Below the pieces are notes generated by a model that was given only the letters and a program-made list of their open reading frames with translations, was not told the origin of the DNA and made no database searches. From Bog-473 sp963738135 (GTDB lineage: Bacteria; Actinomycetota; Acidimicrobiia; Acidimicrobiales; RAAP-2), in the NCBI GenBank assembly GCA_963738135.1, contig CAVTVK010000001.1, forward strand, positions 124,001 through 188,000: a DNA stretch of 64,000 bases, written 5' to 3'. Positions 23,601-30,982 of this stretch are shown here, piece by piece. Both the position numbers and the translations under genes were made by a program. Position 1 is the first letter of the stretch. Each line of letters starts with the position of its first letter.

Positions 23601-25421
23601 AGAAAGGCCGATCGACTGCACCAGGCCGGTGCCGTTGGACGGTTGGGAGGTGGAAATGGTCTTGACGACGGAGTGGCTGCTCAAGCTGACCACCGAAATG
23701 CCTCCCCCCGTTCCCGCGTTGGCCACGTACAGGTCACCGGCAGTGGTGGAGAGGGTGAGGGCGACGGGATCGTTGCCGACCGAGACGATCGTCGGCACGC
23801 TCCCGCACGACGAGGTCACAGTGGCGTTGCAGGTCGAGGCATTGAAGTACTCGATCCTGTTGTTGGTTCCGTCGGCGATGTACACGAAGCCGTTCGTACT
23901 GTCGACGGCCAGCGCCGTCGGGACCGAGAGGGAAGGGAGCGTCACGCTCGTCACGAAGGCGTTCGTCGAGGCGTTGTAGATCGCCACCTTGCCGTTTCCG
24001 TTCCCCACGTAGAGGGTGGATCCGTTCACGGCCAGTGCAGCCGGTGCACTCAGGTGGCCACCCGAGGCGATCTGGGTCGGGGAACTGCAGCCAGTCGTCG
24101 TGGACTGGTTGCAGGTGCTGGTCGAGACGACGGTGAGGGTGCCGTTGGCGTTGGCGACGAACACCTTCCCGGCCGGAGCGTCCAGCGCAACGGCATCGGG
24201 ACCCGCGCCTGTCGACACCGAACCCCGAGTGGTGAAGTTGGTCGGGTTGCTCGTGGTCCCCTCGCTGTCCACGCTGAGGGTATTGCTCGACTTGTTGGCG
24301 ATGTAGAGGGTGCCCGTGGAGGGGTCGACGGCCTGCGCCACCGGATTGGAGCCCGTGGTCGCAGCGATCTCTCCGTTGATGTTGCATCCCTGTGCGCCCT
24401 GGTCTCCCGAGGCGACGAAGATCGACTGGCCCTCGGCCGCAGCGGCTTGGAAGAGCGTGTTCTCGGAATTCTCGAAGGACTGCGGCACGTAGGCCTCGCA
24501 CCCGTTCGTCCAGCTCGCGCTCACGATCTTGGCCGTGTCGTCGCTGACGATCTTGCTGAAGACGGTGTAGAGACTGTCGGAGGCACCGCCCTCGTAAACC
24601 TCGATGTTCGCCTGAGGTGCCAAGGAGAGCACCGTCTCGATGTCGAGCTCGGCTTCCGCCGTCCCGGCGCCCGTGGCGCCTCCGCCGTCGATGTCCGTCT
24701 CGGTGATCTGCCCGGCGCCCGGGGTGAACCCGTAGCAACCGGCGAACGTGTTGATGTCACTCGTGGAAAACCCCGCCCCGGACATCTCGAGGAGTGCGAC
24801 CGTGCTTCCTGCTCCGTAGTCCTGCGACGCATACAGGGGGTTGAACCCGTAGGCCGTGGCGAGGTCAGGAGCTTCGAGCGCCCCGGTGCTGTTCCTCACG
24901 CCATTGATGCTGTTGGTGCAGGACGTTCCGGTCGGCGTGGGCTGCCCCGGTGCCAGCGTGGGAGCCACAAGGTCGGCGTCGGGATGGGCGACGGCCGGAC
25001 TCGCCTGAGGGACGCTCGTCGACGGCTGCGGTGGGCTGAGCGTGTTGAGCCCGAGGATGCCTTCGATCTGGGGTGCCACCGAGCTGTCGACCTCGGGAGC
25101 CGTTGCGTTGTCGTAGCCGGTCTTTCCGGACGAGAGGCGGTACTGCGAGATCGGTGTCGAGAAGGCGGACTGCACCTGGGCCACCGTGCCGGACACGGGG
25201 AGGGACAGTCCGGTGGCTGAGGGGGTCCCGACCGTCAGGCCTTCCTGTCGAAGGTTGGACGTGACTTGCGCGATCGTGGTCGCGGTCGGCCCGAACTGCT
25301 GCGCGAACTGCGCCGGCGTCAGGAAGTGGTGGTACTCCGGAGAACCCGGATCGGACACCTCTTGCACCTCGGTCGCCAACGCTGCGGGATCGCGTGGCTT
25401 GAGTGTGACCGTGAGCGGCAA
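19878..25421 (-). CDS. Giant modular S53 (sedolisin) peptidase with inserted beta-propeller and repeat domains
   Basis: From TTG 25421 the frame gives 1847 residues. Residues 1-140 are the pro-kumamolisin activation domain (SPEYHHFLTPAQFA). The catalytic domain starts near 165. Glu256 and Asp260 lie in TAEAELDIE, oxyanion Asp340 in FVASGDQGAQGC, and Ser794 in LGGTSGAAPLW, with a Ca site near DVTSGNDD/GYDMVTGLG. Between Asp340 and Ser794, residues about 358-690 are an insert of YVTN/NHL-like blades (GTLYIANKSSNTL, GFVYIADGTNNRIEYF, GDLYVANAG). After residue 885 come Ig-like repeats and five MBG-type units, then a poly-Pro hinge and six FG-rich repeats. It would be secreted and active at acidic pH, by family. 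The signal peptide is encoded just upstream but out of frame (25635), and the true gene probably spans 19878-25635. Confidence 0.88.
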   Translation of the reverse strand: MPLTVTLKPRDPAALATEVQEVSDPGSPEYHHFLTPAQFAQQFGPTATTIAQVTSNLRQEGLTVGTPSATGLSLPVSGTVAQVQSAFSTPISQYRLSSGKTGYDNATAPEVDSSVAPQIEGILGLNTLSPPQPSTSVPQASPAVAHPDADLVAPTLAPGQPTPTGTSCTNSINGVRNSTGALEAPDLATAYGFNPLYASQDYGAGSTVALLEMSGAGFSTSDINTFAGCYGFTPGAGQITETDIDGGGATGAGTAEAELDIETVLSLAPQANIEVYEGGASDSLYTVFSKIVSDDTAKIVSASWTNGCEAYVPQSFENSENTLFQAAAAEGQSIFVASGDQGAQGCNINGEIAATTGSNPVAQAVDPSTGTLYIANKSSNTLSVDSEGTTSNPTNFTTRGSVSTGAGPDAVALDAPAGKVFVANANGTLTVVSTSTCNQSTTTGCSSPTQIASGGHLSAPAALAVNGSTLYVGNGNGKVAIYNASTNAFVTSVTLPSLSVPTALAVDSTNGFVYIADGTNNRIEYFNASTCNATVTSSCGSVPTIVSVGNDPVALTLSTTAGDLYVANAGTGGGISVVSLSSHSVVKTISTSQPSNGTGLVQSIGLSPDGNEVLAVLKGLSFPGDVMATINTSTNSISATVALETGTDSMGQLVSDATRDYVWITDKTHGGDVIQNLNLAVSDPASQPDVTSVGGTSLGHGTPTLGPPPIEQAWNDALYFSEGAGGGGISTRFTMPAYQQGLGTVTGSSGAPCANAGGDCREVPDVSADADPSSGYIIYDSVNSLNWNALGGTSGAAPLWAAVVAVVASANGNTAGYGLLNPALYLLAQQSPGSYLNDVTSGNDDYNATAGGQYPSMPGYDMVTGLGTPVASALMTGLTSVPFSVTISGRQTYGASPTFTASANFAGTGTTPTGVTLDSSGLTCTTVDTTTPISTTLSPGSYTLLASSCNGLQLSGPDASEYSVVYATPLNDFTVTPIPVHVAVSGSQTYGGTPTFAGTDNPPSGITVDTSALVCTIAGIRSIGPTTPAGNYTLAPAGCSGATLSGETTTGYAVAYTTTTNNFTVAPAPLTITAASTVMPYGGTAPTITPGYSGFVNSDSAASLSPPPTCSTTATRSSPVLGSPYVSSCGGAVDSNYSISYVGGGVTVNPANLTITASSGSMPYGGTPPTITPLYAGFQNGDSASSLSFQPTCSTTATNVSTVAGSPYQTSCSGAADSNYSISYATGVVSVGQAPLTITASGGSMMYGGNVPSITPNYAGFVNGDSPSSLMSPPTCTTTATSSSPVAGSPYLSGCIGAVDPNYTISYTSGSVSVGKAPLTVTASSPTTTYGTVATVTPNYGGFVNGDTASSLTTKPTCSTTQNTHSPVAISFYSSSCSGAVDGNYTIGYVSGSVTVTAAPLTITAGSGSSPYGSTPIVTALYSGLKGGDTPSSLTPPPTCTTTATSSSPVGSSYTSSCSGASDPNYAISYVTGLTTVTQLPIPVAVRGSQSNQGPPSFAGTVGSHPADVTVDTSGLTCSQVNAATPISGALPSGGYKLVASSCGGVTLNGTNAGNYVVSYTSASGDFTVTGGPVTSTPPPPPPPAPSYGYWLVGSDGGIFTFGSAQFYGSTGNITLQRPVVGISPTANKAGYWLVASDGGVFAFGNAGYYGSIPGTGLSPAGSGLPHSLNAPIVGMVPSSDGGGYFMVASDGGVFAFGDARFEGSCPGMGGCSGAAVAVVPDASGNGYWLITQTGNVYAFGDAPFYGSPGNQGSPVTSAVRTADGRGYWVLLANGNVYAYGDAVARGGPVGSVGASNPASAIFADADGGGYWVASAQGAVFSYGNAPNDGSMAGTHLNGSIIAANGF
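20985..22220 (-). repeat. Five MBG-type repeats of the S53 peptidase
   Basis: Five tandem units of about 82 residues start with APLTITA and contain the YGG turn, GFVNGDS, PPTCSTTAT, SPV.GSPY, SSCSGAVD and NYSISY. They match the MBG_2 fold found in bacterial surface proteins. Each unit has two Cys, which could form an intradomain disulfide. High similarity between units makes this region prone to recombination and misassembly. Three further Ig-like units (GSQTYGGTPTF type) flank the array. Confidence 0.82.
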
Positions 25422-25635
25422 GGCGGTCGAGCTCGGTGCCGGCCCGACCAGGGTGGCTCCCGGTGGGACGAGCCCCTGGTGCCCGGGCAGCTTCTCGCGC
25501 CCGCCTCCCGCGGCAACCGGCGCTCGACGTGGTGGCTGCGCCGTACGTCACGGCAAAGGCCAGCACGAGGCCGATGCCGAGAATGCCCGAAGCGACGCGC
25601 CGCAGCCGTCTGCCGCTCCGTTGATCCACGTCCAT
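25422..25635 (-). other. 5' end of the S53 peptidase gene: signal peptide coded in a different frame
   Basis: ATG 25635 has GGAGG 8 bases upstream. It opens a frame with a perfect signal peptide: basic MDVDQRSGRRLRRVASG, then ILGIGLVLAFAVTYGAA. This frame then runs on as Arg/Ala-rich nonsense. The peptidase frame, read upstream of its first start codon, gives sensible propeptide (GREKLPGHQGLVPPGATLVG) up to about 25510. One base too many (or two too few) between about 25505 and 25545 would join the two. Either the source sequence has an indel or the gene is truly frameshifted. Confidence 0.75.
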
Positions 25636-26270
25636 CTGTGCGCCCTCCACAGGTGCCCCCCCGGGGGGAGGCTAACCCTCCCACCAGGGCCATTGTCCGC
25701 GCGCGCTGGCTCTTCTGGGCACGCACAACAGGCTTTTGTGCAGTAATTGTCGGCATCGAGGCGGCCGCGCCTTAGGAAAAGGCGTTCGTCTTGACGGGTG
25801 CCTCTGGTCCGGAGCAGTTCACGGAATCAGCGGCCGGCAACAAGGCCCGGTCGACGACGAATCCTCCCCGATGTGCAGCAACCTCGGGTGACCGCGTCTG
25901 ACGCTGCCGGTCGGTCCGTGTGACCGCCGACGTCGTCCGATGTCTTCGGCCGTAGCCCGTGTGTCGCCGGAGGCGGCCCGCAGGGTCAGCGCGGCACGGC
26001 CCGCACACGCTGTGCGACCCGACGAGCGGGCGAAAACGGAGTCGATCGGCCCCGCAACTGGATCGCCGACCAGCGATCGGGCTCGATTCGGTCCCAGGGT
26101 CGTACCCCGCGTCCTACCGGGTTTCCACCGGGTAACCAGCACTGCGCTGCCTCGGCGCCTGTCACATCGCACCACTGGTGCGATGCAGACGCCGAGACGC
26201 GTCCCAGTGGCGCGCCGGCATGCCACACTGTGGGTTCCTCAGCCCGCCGTCGATTGGAGCCGTCGGACAC
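25636..26270. other. Divergent intergenic region between the peptidase and fabD
   Basis: This 635-base stretch has no supported gene. It must hold the promoters of the peptidase (minus) and of the fab operon (plus). The only strong structure I see is the palindrome at 26165-26185. ACCGGGT occurs twice at about 26117-26135. Confidence 0.55.
26165..26185. promoter_or_regulatory. Perfect 21-bp dyad, likely operator of the fab operon
   Basis: The arms CATCGCACCA and TGGTGCGATG are exact inverted copies around one central C, ending 85 bases before the fabD start. The size and symmetry fit a dimeric helix-turn-helix repressor or activator (for example a TetR- or GntR-type regulator). No regulator gene is adjacent. 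Confidence 0.6.
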
Positions 26271-27506
26271 GTGTTGGTTTTCACCTTCCCCGGACAGGGA
26301 TCGCAGCGCGCCGGAATGGGTGAACCGTGGGTCGATCACCCCTCATGGGAAGTCGTCGAAGAGGCCTCCGCAGCGGCGGATCGAGACCTGGCCCACCTAC
26401 TCCTGCGGGCGCCGATTGATGAGCTCACACAGACCGAGAACGCCCAACTGGCGACGACGGTCCTCAGCCTGGTCGTGCTCGACGCCGTGGAGCGCATCGG
26501 ACTGACTCCCGCGGCCTGCGCCGGTCACAGTTTGGGGGAATACACCGCGTTGGTCGCAAGCGGCTCCCTGGGCTTCGACCATGGCATTCAGCTGGTGGTT
26601 GCCCGCGGTGAGGCCATGGCACGGGCGGGCGAGGAGGCCCCTGGGACCATGGCGGCCCTGCTCGGGATCGCCGACGACGACGCCGAGGCGGCCTGCATGC
26701 GGGCCGAGGGTGACGTCTGGGTGGCCAACTACAACGCACCGGGTCAGGTGGTGATTGCCGGCACGGCTGAAGCGGTGGCCGTGGCCGGCGAGTTGGCCAA
26801 GGGCCTGGGCGCCAAGCGGGTCATGCCGATTCAGGTCTCGGGCGCATTCCATACGCCACTGATGCAAGGGGCGCGGGCCGATCTCCGCAAGGCGTTGGCC
26901 GCGGTCACCTTCCTCACGCCGGAGGTGCGCGTCGTCGCCAACGTGGACGCGCATGTGCACGACGACCCGGCCGAGTGGCCTGGCCTGTTGTCGGCCCAGC
27001 TCTGTAGCCCCGTGCGCTGGCGCCAGACCCTCGAGACGTTCGCCGGGCTCGGGCTCACCTCCTTGGTGGAACTCGGACCAGGTGGTGTGCTCAGCGGGCT
27101 GGCCAAGCGCAGCCTGCCCGAGATTCAGTCCCTTGCCGTCTCCAAGCCCGAGGATCTCGACACGTTGATGGACCAGATCGGCGCCGCCGGTACGTGGCGG
27201 GCGGAGCCAGCGCTGCATCAGGGCGAGCACCTCTACATGTCCGAACGGGTCGTCGTCAGCCCCTCGAGCGGCATCTTCAGCCCTGAGTCATCCCTGCAGG
27301 CACCAGGCACCGGCTTGTTGCCCGGAACGGACGCCGGATCTGACCGATCCTCGGCCGTCGACGTCGGCGAATTGGTGGGTCGGGTGGGGATCTCCGAGGT
27401 GCGGACACCATTCGCCGGACAGGTGATCGGGTGGCTCGCTGCCGACGGCGAACGGGTGCAAGAGGGTCAGCCGCTGGTGTGGCTCAGAATGCCCGACTCG
27501 CGCTGA
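26271..27506 (+). CDS. fabD: Malonyl-CoA:ACP transacylase with C-terminal half-lipoyl-like extension
   Basis: A 411-residue acyltransferase. The fold starts with VFTFPGQGSQRAGM. The nucleophile is Ser87 in GHSLGEY and the catalytic His194 lies in SGAFHTPLM. It loads malonyl groups on ACP, the first step of type II fatty acid synthesis. At residues about 375-411, beyond the normal FabD end, is a short segment (EVRTPFAGQVIGWLAADGER, then GQPLVWLR). It resembles one half of a biotinyl/lipoyl barrel and lacks the modified Lys. GTG 26271 is chosen because of GGAG 11 bases upstream and because upstream residues are not FabD-like. The stop overlaps the fabG start (TGATG). Confidence 0.9.
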   Translation: MLVFTFPGQGSQRAGMGEPWVDHPSWEVVEEASAAADRDLAHLLLRAPIDELTQTENAQLATTVLSLVVLDAVERIGLTPAACAGHSLGEYTALVASGSLGFDHGIQLVVARGEAMARAGEEAPGTMAALLGIADDDAEAACMRAEGDVWVANYNAPGQVVIAGTAEAVAVAGELAKGLGAKRVMPIQVSGAFHTPLMQGARADLRKALAAVTFLTPEVRVVANVDAHVHDDPAEWPGLLSAQLCSPVRWRQTLETFAGLGLTSLVELGPGGVLSGLAKRSLPEIQSLAVSKPEDLDTLMDQIGAAGTWRAEPALHQGEHLYMSERVVVSPSSGIFSPESSLQAPGTGLLPGTDAGSDRSSAVDVGELVGRVGISEVRTPFAGQVIGWLAADGERVQEGQPLVWLRMPDSR

Positions 27507-28232
27507 TGGCTGTCGTCCTCGTCACCGGCGGGACCCGCGGCATCGGCGCCGCCTGCGTCGCATGGTTCCTGGGCAACGGGGACCAGGTGGCGACCACCTT
27601 TCGCTCGCCTGAGCCGCCTGAACCGCCCGTCGGGTGCCGATCCCGAACGGTTCCTTGCCGTTCGTTGCGATGTGCGCGACGCCGAGGAGGTCGAGTCCGC
27701 CTTCGCCTCCATTGAGGAGCGCTGGGGCCCCGTGGGGGTGCTGGTGTCGAACGCGGGCATCACCTCGGACTCGTTGATGCTCCGGATGAGCGACCAGGCC
27801 TTCCACGATGTCATCGACGCCAACCTGACGGGGTCCTTCCGTGTGGCCAAACGGGCCGTGGCCAAGATGCTGCGGCTGCACACCGGTCGCATCGTCTTTG
27901 TCTCCTCGGTCGGTGCCTTCGTCGGACTGCCCGGGCAGGCGAACTACGCCGCCTCCAAAGCCGGTCTGGTCGGCATGGCCCGCGCCATTGCCCGCGAGGT
28001 GGGCAGCCGACAGATCACGGTCAACGTCGTGGCCCCGGGCCTGATCGACACCGATATGACCGCCGCCCTCGGCGCGGACCGGATCGCCCTGATGGCCGGT
28101 CAGGTCCCGCTCGGGCACGCCGGCAACCCCGCTGACGTGGCCGCCGTGGTCGGCTTCCTGGCCTCGGACGGCGCTGCGTACGTGACCGGCGCCGTCGTGC
28201 CGGTCGACGGTGGGCTGGGCATGGGCCTGTAG
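27506..28232 (+). CDS. fabG: 3-Oxoacyl-ACP reductase, interrupted by one frameshift
   Basis: Short-chain dehydrogenase of about 240 residues. Frame one starts at ATG 27506 with the NADP-binding VLVTGGTRGIGAA and runs to PEPPEPPVG. The rest is in the next frame from about 27634: ADPERFLAVRCDVRDAEE, LVSNAGITS, catalytic Ser in VSSVGAFVG, YAASKAGLVG, and the end VPVDGGLGMGL. Removing one G from the GGG at 27632-27634 restores a full-length protein. FabG reduces 3-oxoacyl-ACP and is usually essential, so a sequence error is more likely than decay. It sits between fabD and acpP as expected. Confidence 0.88.
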
Positions 28233-28264
28233 CGTTCAAGGGACCGACGACAAAGGAGCAGATT

Positions 28265-28504
28265 GTGGACAGCGACGCAGCGTTCGAGAAGTTTCGCGAG
28301 TGCGCCGTGGAAGTACTGCAGGTACCGGCGGACAAGATCACCAAGGAAGCAAAGTTCGCCGACGACCTCGATGCCGACAGTCTCGACCTCGTCGAGCTCG
28401 TCATGGCGTTGGAAGAAGCGTTCGACATCACGGTCGAGGAGACCGAGCTCGAGGACATCACCACCATCGGGCAGGCGTTCGACCTGATCTCGACAAAGCT
28501 CTGA
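28265..28504 (+). CDS. acpP: Acyl carrier protein
   Basis: 79 residues with the ACP four-helix pattern. The phosphopantetheine attachment Ser39 lies in DDLDADSLDLVELVM, followed by the acidic recognition helix. It carries the growing acyl chain for FabD, FabG and FabF. GTG 28265 has AAAGGAG 6 bases upstream (28252-28258), which fixes the start. The TGA stop overlaps the fabF ATG by one base, so the two are translationally coupled. Confidence 0.95.
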   Translation: MDSDAAFEKFRECAVEVLQVPADKITKEAKFADDLDADSLDLVELVMALEEAFDITVEETELEDITTIGQAFDLISTKL

Positions 28505-29700
28505 TGCAGATCGGCATCGGACCCGAGGGCCCGATCCGGGGACGGCGCGTCGCCGTCACCGGCCTGGGAGCCATCACCTGCTGTGGCGTCGGCGTTGACG
28601 CGTTGTGGGACGGACTGCTCCATCCGACCGTGGTCGGCGGTGTGGTGCGCGACTACGAGCCCACCGACTGGTTCGGGCCGAAGGAAGTGCGTCAGCTCGA
28701 CCGCTTCGCCCAGCTGTCCATGGTGGCGGCCGACCAGGCCGTGCGGGCGGCCGGAGACCTTGCGGTCGACCCGGCCAAGGCGGGCGTGGTCTTCGCCACC
28801 GGTGTGGGCGGGTTCGAGACGCTGGCCAATCAGGTCGGCGTGTACAACGAGAAGGGGCCTGACCGGGTCTCCCCCCGCCTGGTGCCCATGATGATGGCCA
28901 ATGCCGGGGCGGCCGGGATCTCCATGCGCCTCGGATGGCGGGGGCCCTCCGAGGTGATCTGCACGGCGTGTGCGGCCGGCACCCATGCCATCGCCGCTGC
29001 GGCACGGCTGGTCGCGACAGGGCGCTGCGACGTGGCGATCGGGGGCGGCTCCGAAGCGAGCATGCACCCGGTGGCCCGCGCGGCCTTCTCCAACATGACC
29101 GCGCTGTCGTCCTCGGGCAACTCGCGGCCCTTCGATGCCAGGCGCGACGGCTTCGTGATGACCGAGGGCGCCGGCGCCCTGGTCCTCGAGGACTGGGATC
29201 GCGCCGTGGCCCGGGGCGCGACGATCCACGCCGAGATCGCCGGCGCGGCCAGCACGTCAGACGCCCATCACATCACCGCCCCGGCTCCCGACGGTTCCGG
29301 GGCGGTGGCATGCATGGAGCTGGCTCTGGGAGACGCCGGGATCGCCCCGTCCGACGTCGGACACATCAACGCCCATGGGACCTCGACCCCGCTCAACGAC
29401 CTGGCTGAGGCGCGGGCCATCACCAAGGTCTTCGGCGAGCCGGGACCGCTCGTCACGTCCACCAAGGGCGTGACCGGGCACGGACTGGCGGCGGCCGGCG
29501 CCATTGAGGCCGTTGCGGCCGTGCTGACCATCGACCGGGCCACCATTCCACCGACGGCCGGCTACGGCGAGCCCGACCCGGACATCACCATCCAGATCGT
29601 GCACGGCGAGCCGCGTCCGTGGCAGCCGGCGGCCGTCCTCTCCAATTCCTTCGGGTTCGGCGGCCACAACGGCTGCCTGGTGCTGCTGCCCCCTGGCTGA
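28504..29700 (+). CDS. fabF: 3-Oxoacyl-ACP synthase II (KAS II)
   Basis: A 398-residue condensing enzyme. The catalytic triad is Cys156 in ICTACAAGTHA, His291 in INAHGTSTPLND, and His326 in KGVTGHGLAAAG, with Lys321. Cys-His-His is the pattern of elongating KAS enzymes. It condenses malonyl-ACP with acyl-ACP. The frame is open upstream, but ATG 28504 overlaps the acpP stop and gives the normal start RRVAVTGLGAITC. It is the last gene of the fab operon; a 61-base gap follows before the SGNH hydrolase. Confidence 0.94.
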   Translation: MQIGIGPEGPIRGRRVAVTGLGAITCCGVGVDALWDGLLHPTVVGGVVRDYEPTDWFGPKEVRQLDRFAQLSMVAADQAVRAAGDLAVDPAKAGVVFATGVGGFETLANQVGVYNEKGPDRVSPRLVPMMMANAGAAGISMRLGWRGPSEVICTACAAGTHAIAAAARLVATGRCDVAIGGGSEASMHPVARAAFSNMTALSSSGNSRPFDARRDGFVMTEGAGALVLEDWDRAVARGATIHAEIAGAASTSDAHHITAPAPDGSGAVACMELALGDAGIAPSDVGHINAHGTSTPLNDLAEARAITKVFGEPGPLVTSTKGVTGHGLAAAGAIEAVAAVLTIDRATIPPTAGYGEPDPDITIQIVHGEPRPWQPAAVLSNSFGFGGHNGCLVLLPPG

Positions 29701-29761
29701 GAGCAGCCGGTAAGGTCGCACCTCCGCTGCCGCCGGGGGAGCGATTCGAGAGGGTCCGTTG

Positions 29762-30982
29762 ATGGGAAGGCTGCAAACCTGGGGCGCCGCGGCACGCCGC
29801 TCCCGCCTCTTCCAGGTCGTGGCGGCCGTCGTCATCATCGCCCTGGTGGCGGGGGGCATCGTCCTGGTGACGCGCAGCGCGGGCCCGCCGGTCCCCCCAC
29901 CCGCACCGAATCCCCCGCCCTCGACGCGGGCAGTCGCGCTCGGGGACTCGGTCCCCTATGGCCACGGCTTGGCCAACCCCTACCTGACGCCCCAGATCGG
30001 ACTCCCGACGACTGCGGTCTCCCAGGGACCCTCGACCAAGGCCTACCCGAGCATGGTGGCAGCCGACTTCGGGCTCACCATGACCGTGCGCAACACGAAC
30101 TGCCGCCTGACCGGCGACCAGCTCTCCATCAGTGGTGCGGTGGCCGACGGGATCGACAACACGAGCCGGGACGGCCAGTGCCCGATCCCGCCCCAGCCGG
30201 CCCGCAACCTGGCGGATGAGCTGGCGGCGACCGATCTGGTCCAACATCCGGCCCGCCTGGTCCTGCTGCAGGACGGGGCCGACGACATCGACTTCAGCGC
30301 CTGCCTCGAATACCAGCTGGCCCGCGTGCTGGGCGTCGGGATCGGGCTCGGCAGCACCTGCGTCGACGACGGGTCCGTGACACCGAAGATTGCGGCGGAT
30401 CTGGACCATGTCCGCGCCAGCCTGGCCCAGGCCATTGAGGCCCTGGCACCGCACACCGGGACCATCGCCGTCCTCAACTACTACCAACCCATCCCCGAAC
30501 CGTCCCAGATCGCCAAGGGCACCGCGACGTCCGGCCTGCACACCGACCTCGTGTGCAGCGGCCTGAAGCCCAACGCCGCCAGCACCTTCTCCGCGGCGCA
30601 GATCGTGCTGACGGCGCTGAACCGGGCCGTGGCGGGTGCCGTGGCCGACGCTCGGGCGCACCACGTCACGAACGTGACGTTGGTCGATGTGTCCGGCACT
30701 TTCGATGGTCACGGAATCTGCACCGCGCAGCCCTGGGCGTTCTCGGGTGAGCCGGTTCCCGACACGACGCTGGCCGCCGACGCGGAGCACATCGTCGCCG
30801 CCAAGGCCTGTTCGGGCACTGACCCGCTGCACGGGGCGTCAGTCTGCGCCGCACCGTCCGCGTCGGCGGTCGCGGCCGAGCGGGACCTGCAGGACTACGT
30901 GTGGCGCGCCGCCCACCCGACGGCGGCCGGGCAACGCGCCCTCGCAACCGTGGTGGCGCAGCGGCTCCGCGGCCGCGTCTAA
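29762..30982 (+). CDS. Membrane-anchored SGNH-type hydrolase
   Basis: 406 residues. A single N-terminal helix (VVAAVVIIALVAGGIVLVT, about residues 20-38) anchors or exports it, followed by a Pro-rich stalk (PPVPPPAPNPPP). The SGNH block I is ALGDSVPYGHG with the nucleophile Ser, and the C-terminal block has the His in WRAAHPTAAGQ. Block III appears as LLQDGADDIDF, with Gln-Asp-Gly where many have Gly-x-Asn. Family enzymes are esterases or lipases; the substrate is unknown. ATG 29762 is used; a TTG sits just before it. The gene converges on trpA, and the stops nearly touch. Confidence 0.78.
   Translation: MGRLQTWGAAARRSRLFQVVAAVVIIALVAGGIVLVTRSAGPPVPPPAPNPPPSTRAVALGDSVPYGHGLANPYLTPQIGLPTTAVSQGPSTKAYPSMVAADFGLTMTVRNTNCRLTGDQLSISGAVADGIDNTSRDGQCPIPPQPARNLADELAATDLVQHPARLVLLQDGADDIDFSACLEYQLARVLGVGIGLGSTCVDDGSVTPKIAADLDHVRASLAQAIEALAPHTGTIAVLNYYQPIPEPSQIAKGTATSGLHTDLVCSGLKPNAASTFSAAQIVLTALNRAVAGAVADARAHHVTNVTLVDVSGTFDGHGICTAQPWAFSGEPVPDTTLAADAEHIVAAKACSGTDPLHGASVCAAPSASAVAAERDLQDYVWRAAHPTAAGQRALATVVAQRLRGRV

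Noticed and set aside
23202..25220. 672-codon plus-strand frame opposite the S53 peptidase
   Set aside because: It is an antisense shadow; the minus-strand protein has a full domain layout.
25819..26339. Minus-strand frames in the gap upstream of fabD
   Set aside because: Arg/Ser-rich with no domain, overlapping the palindrome and the fabD start.
30839..30978. Extended C-terminus of TrpA reaching into the SGNH hydrolase gene
   Set aside because: It results from the single-base shift near 31012; the repaired frame stops at 30979 with the normal TrpA end.
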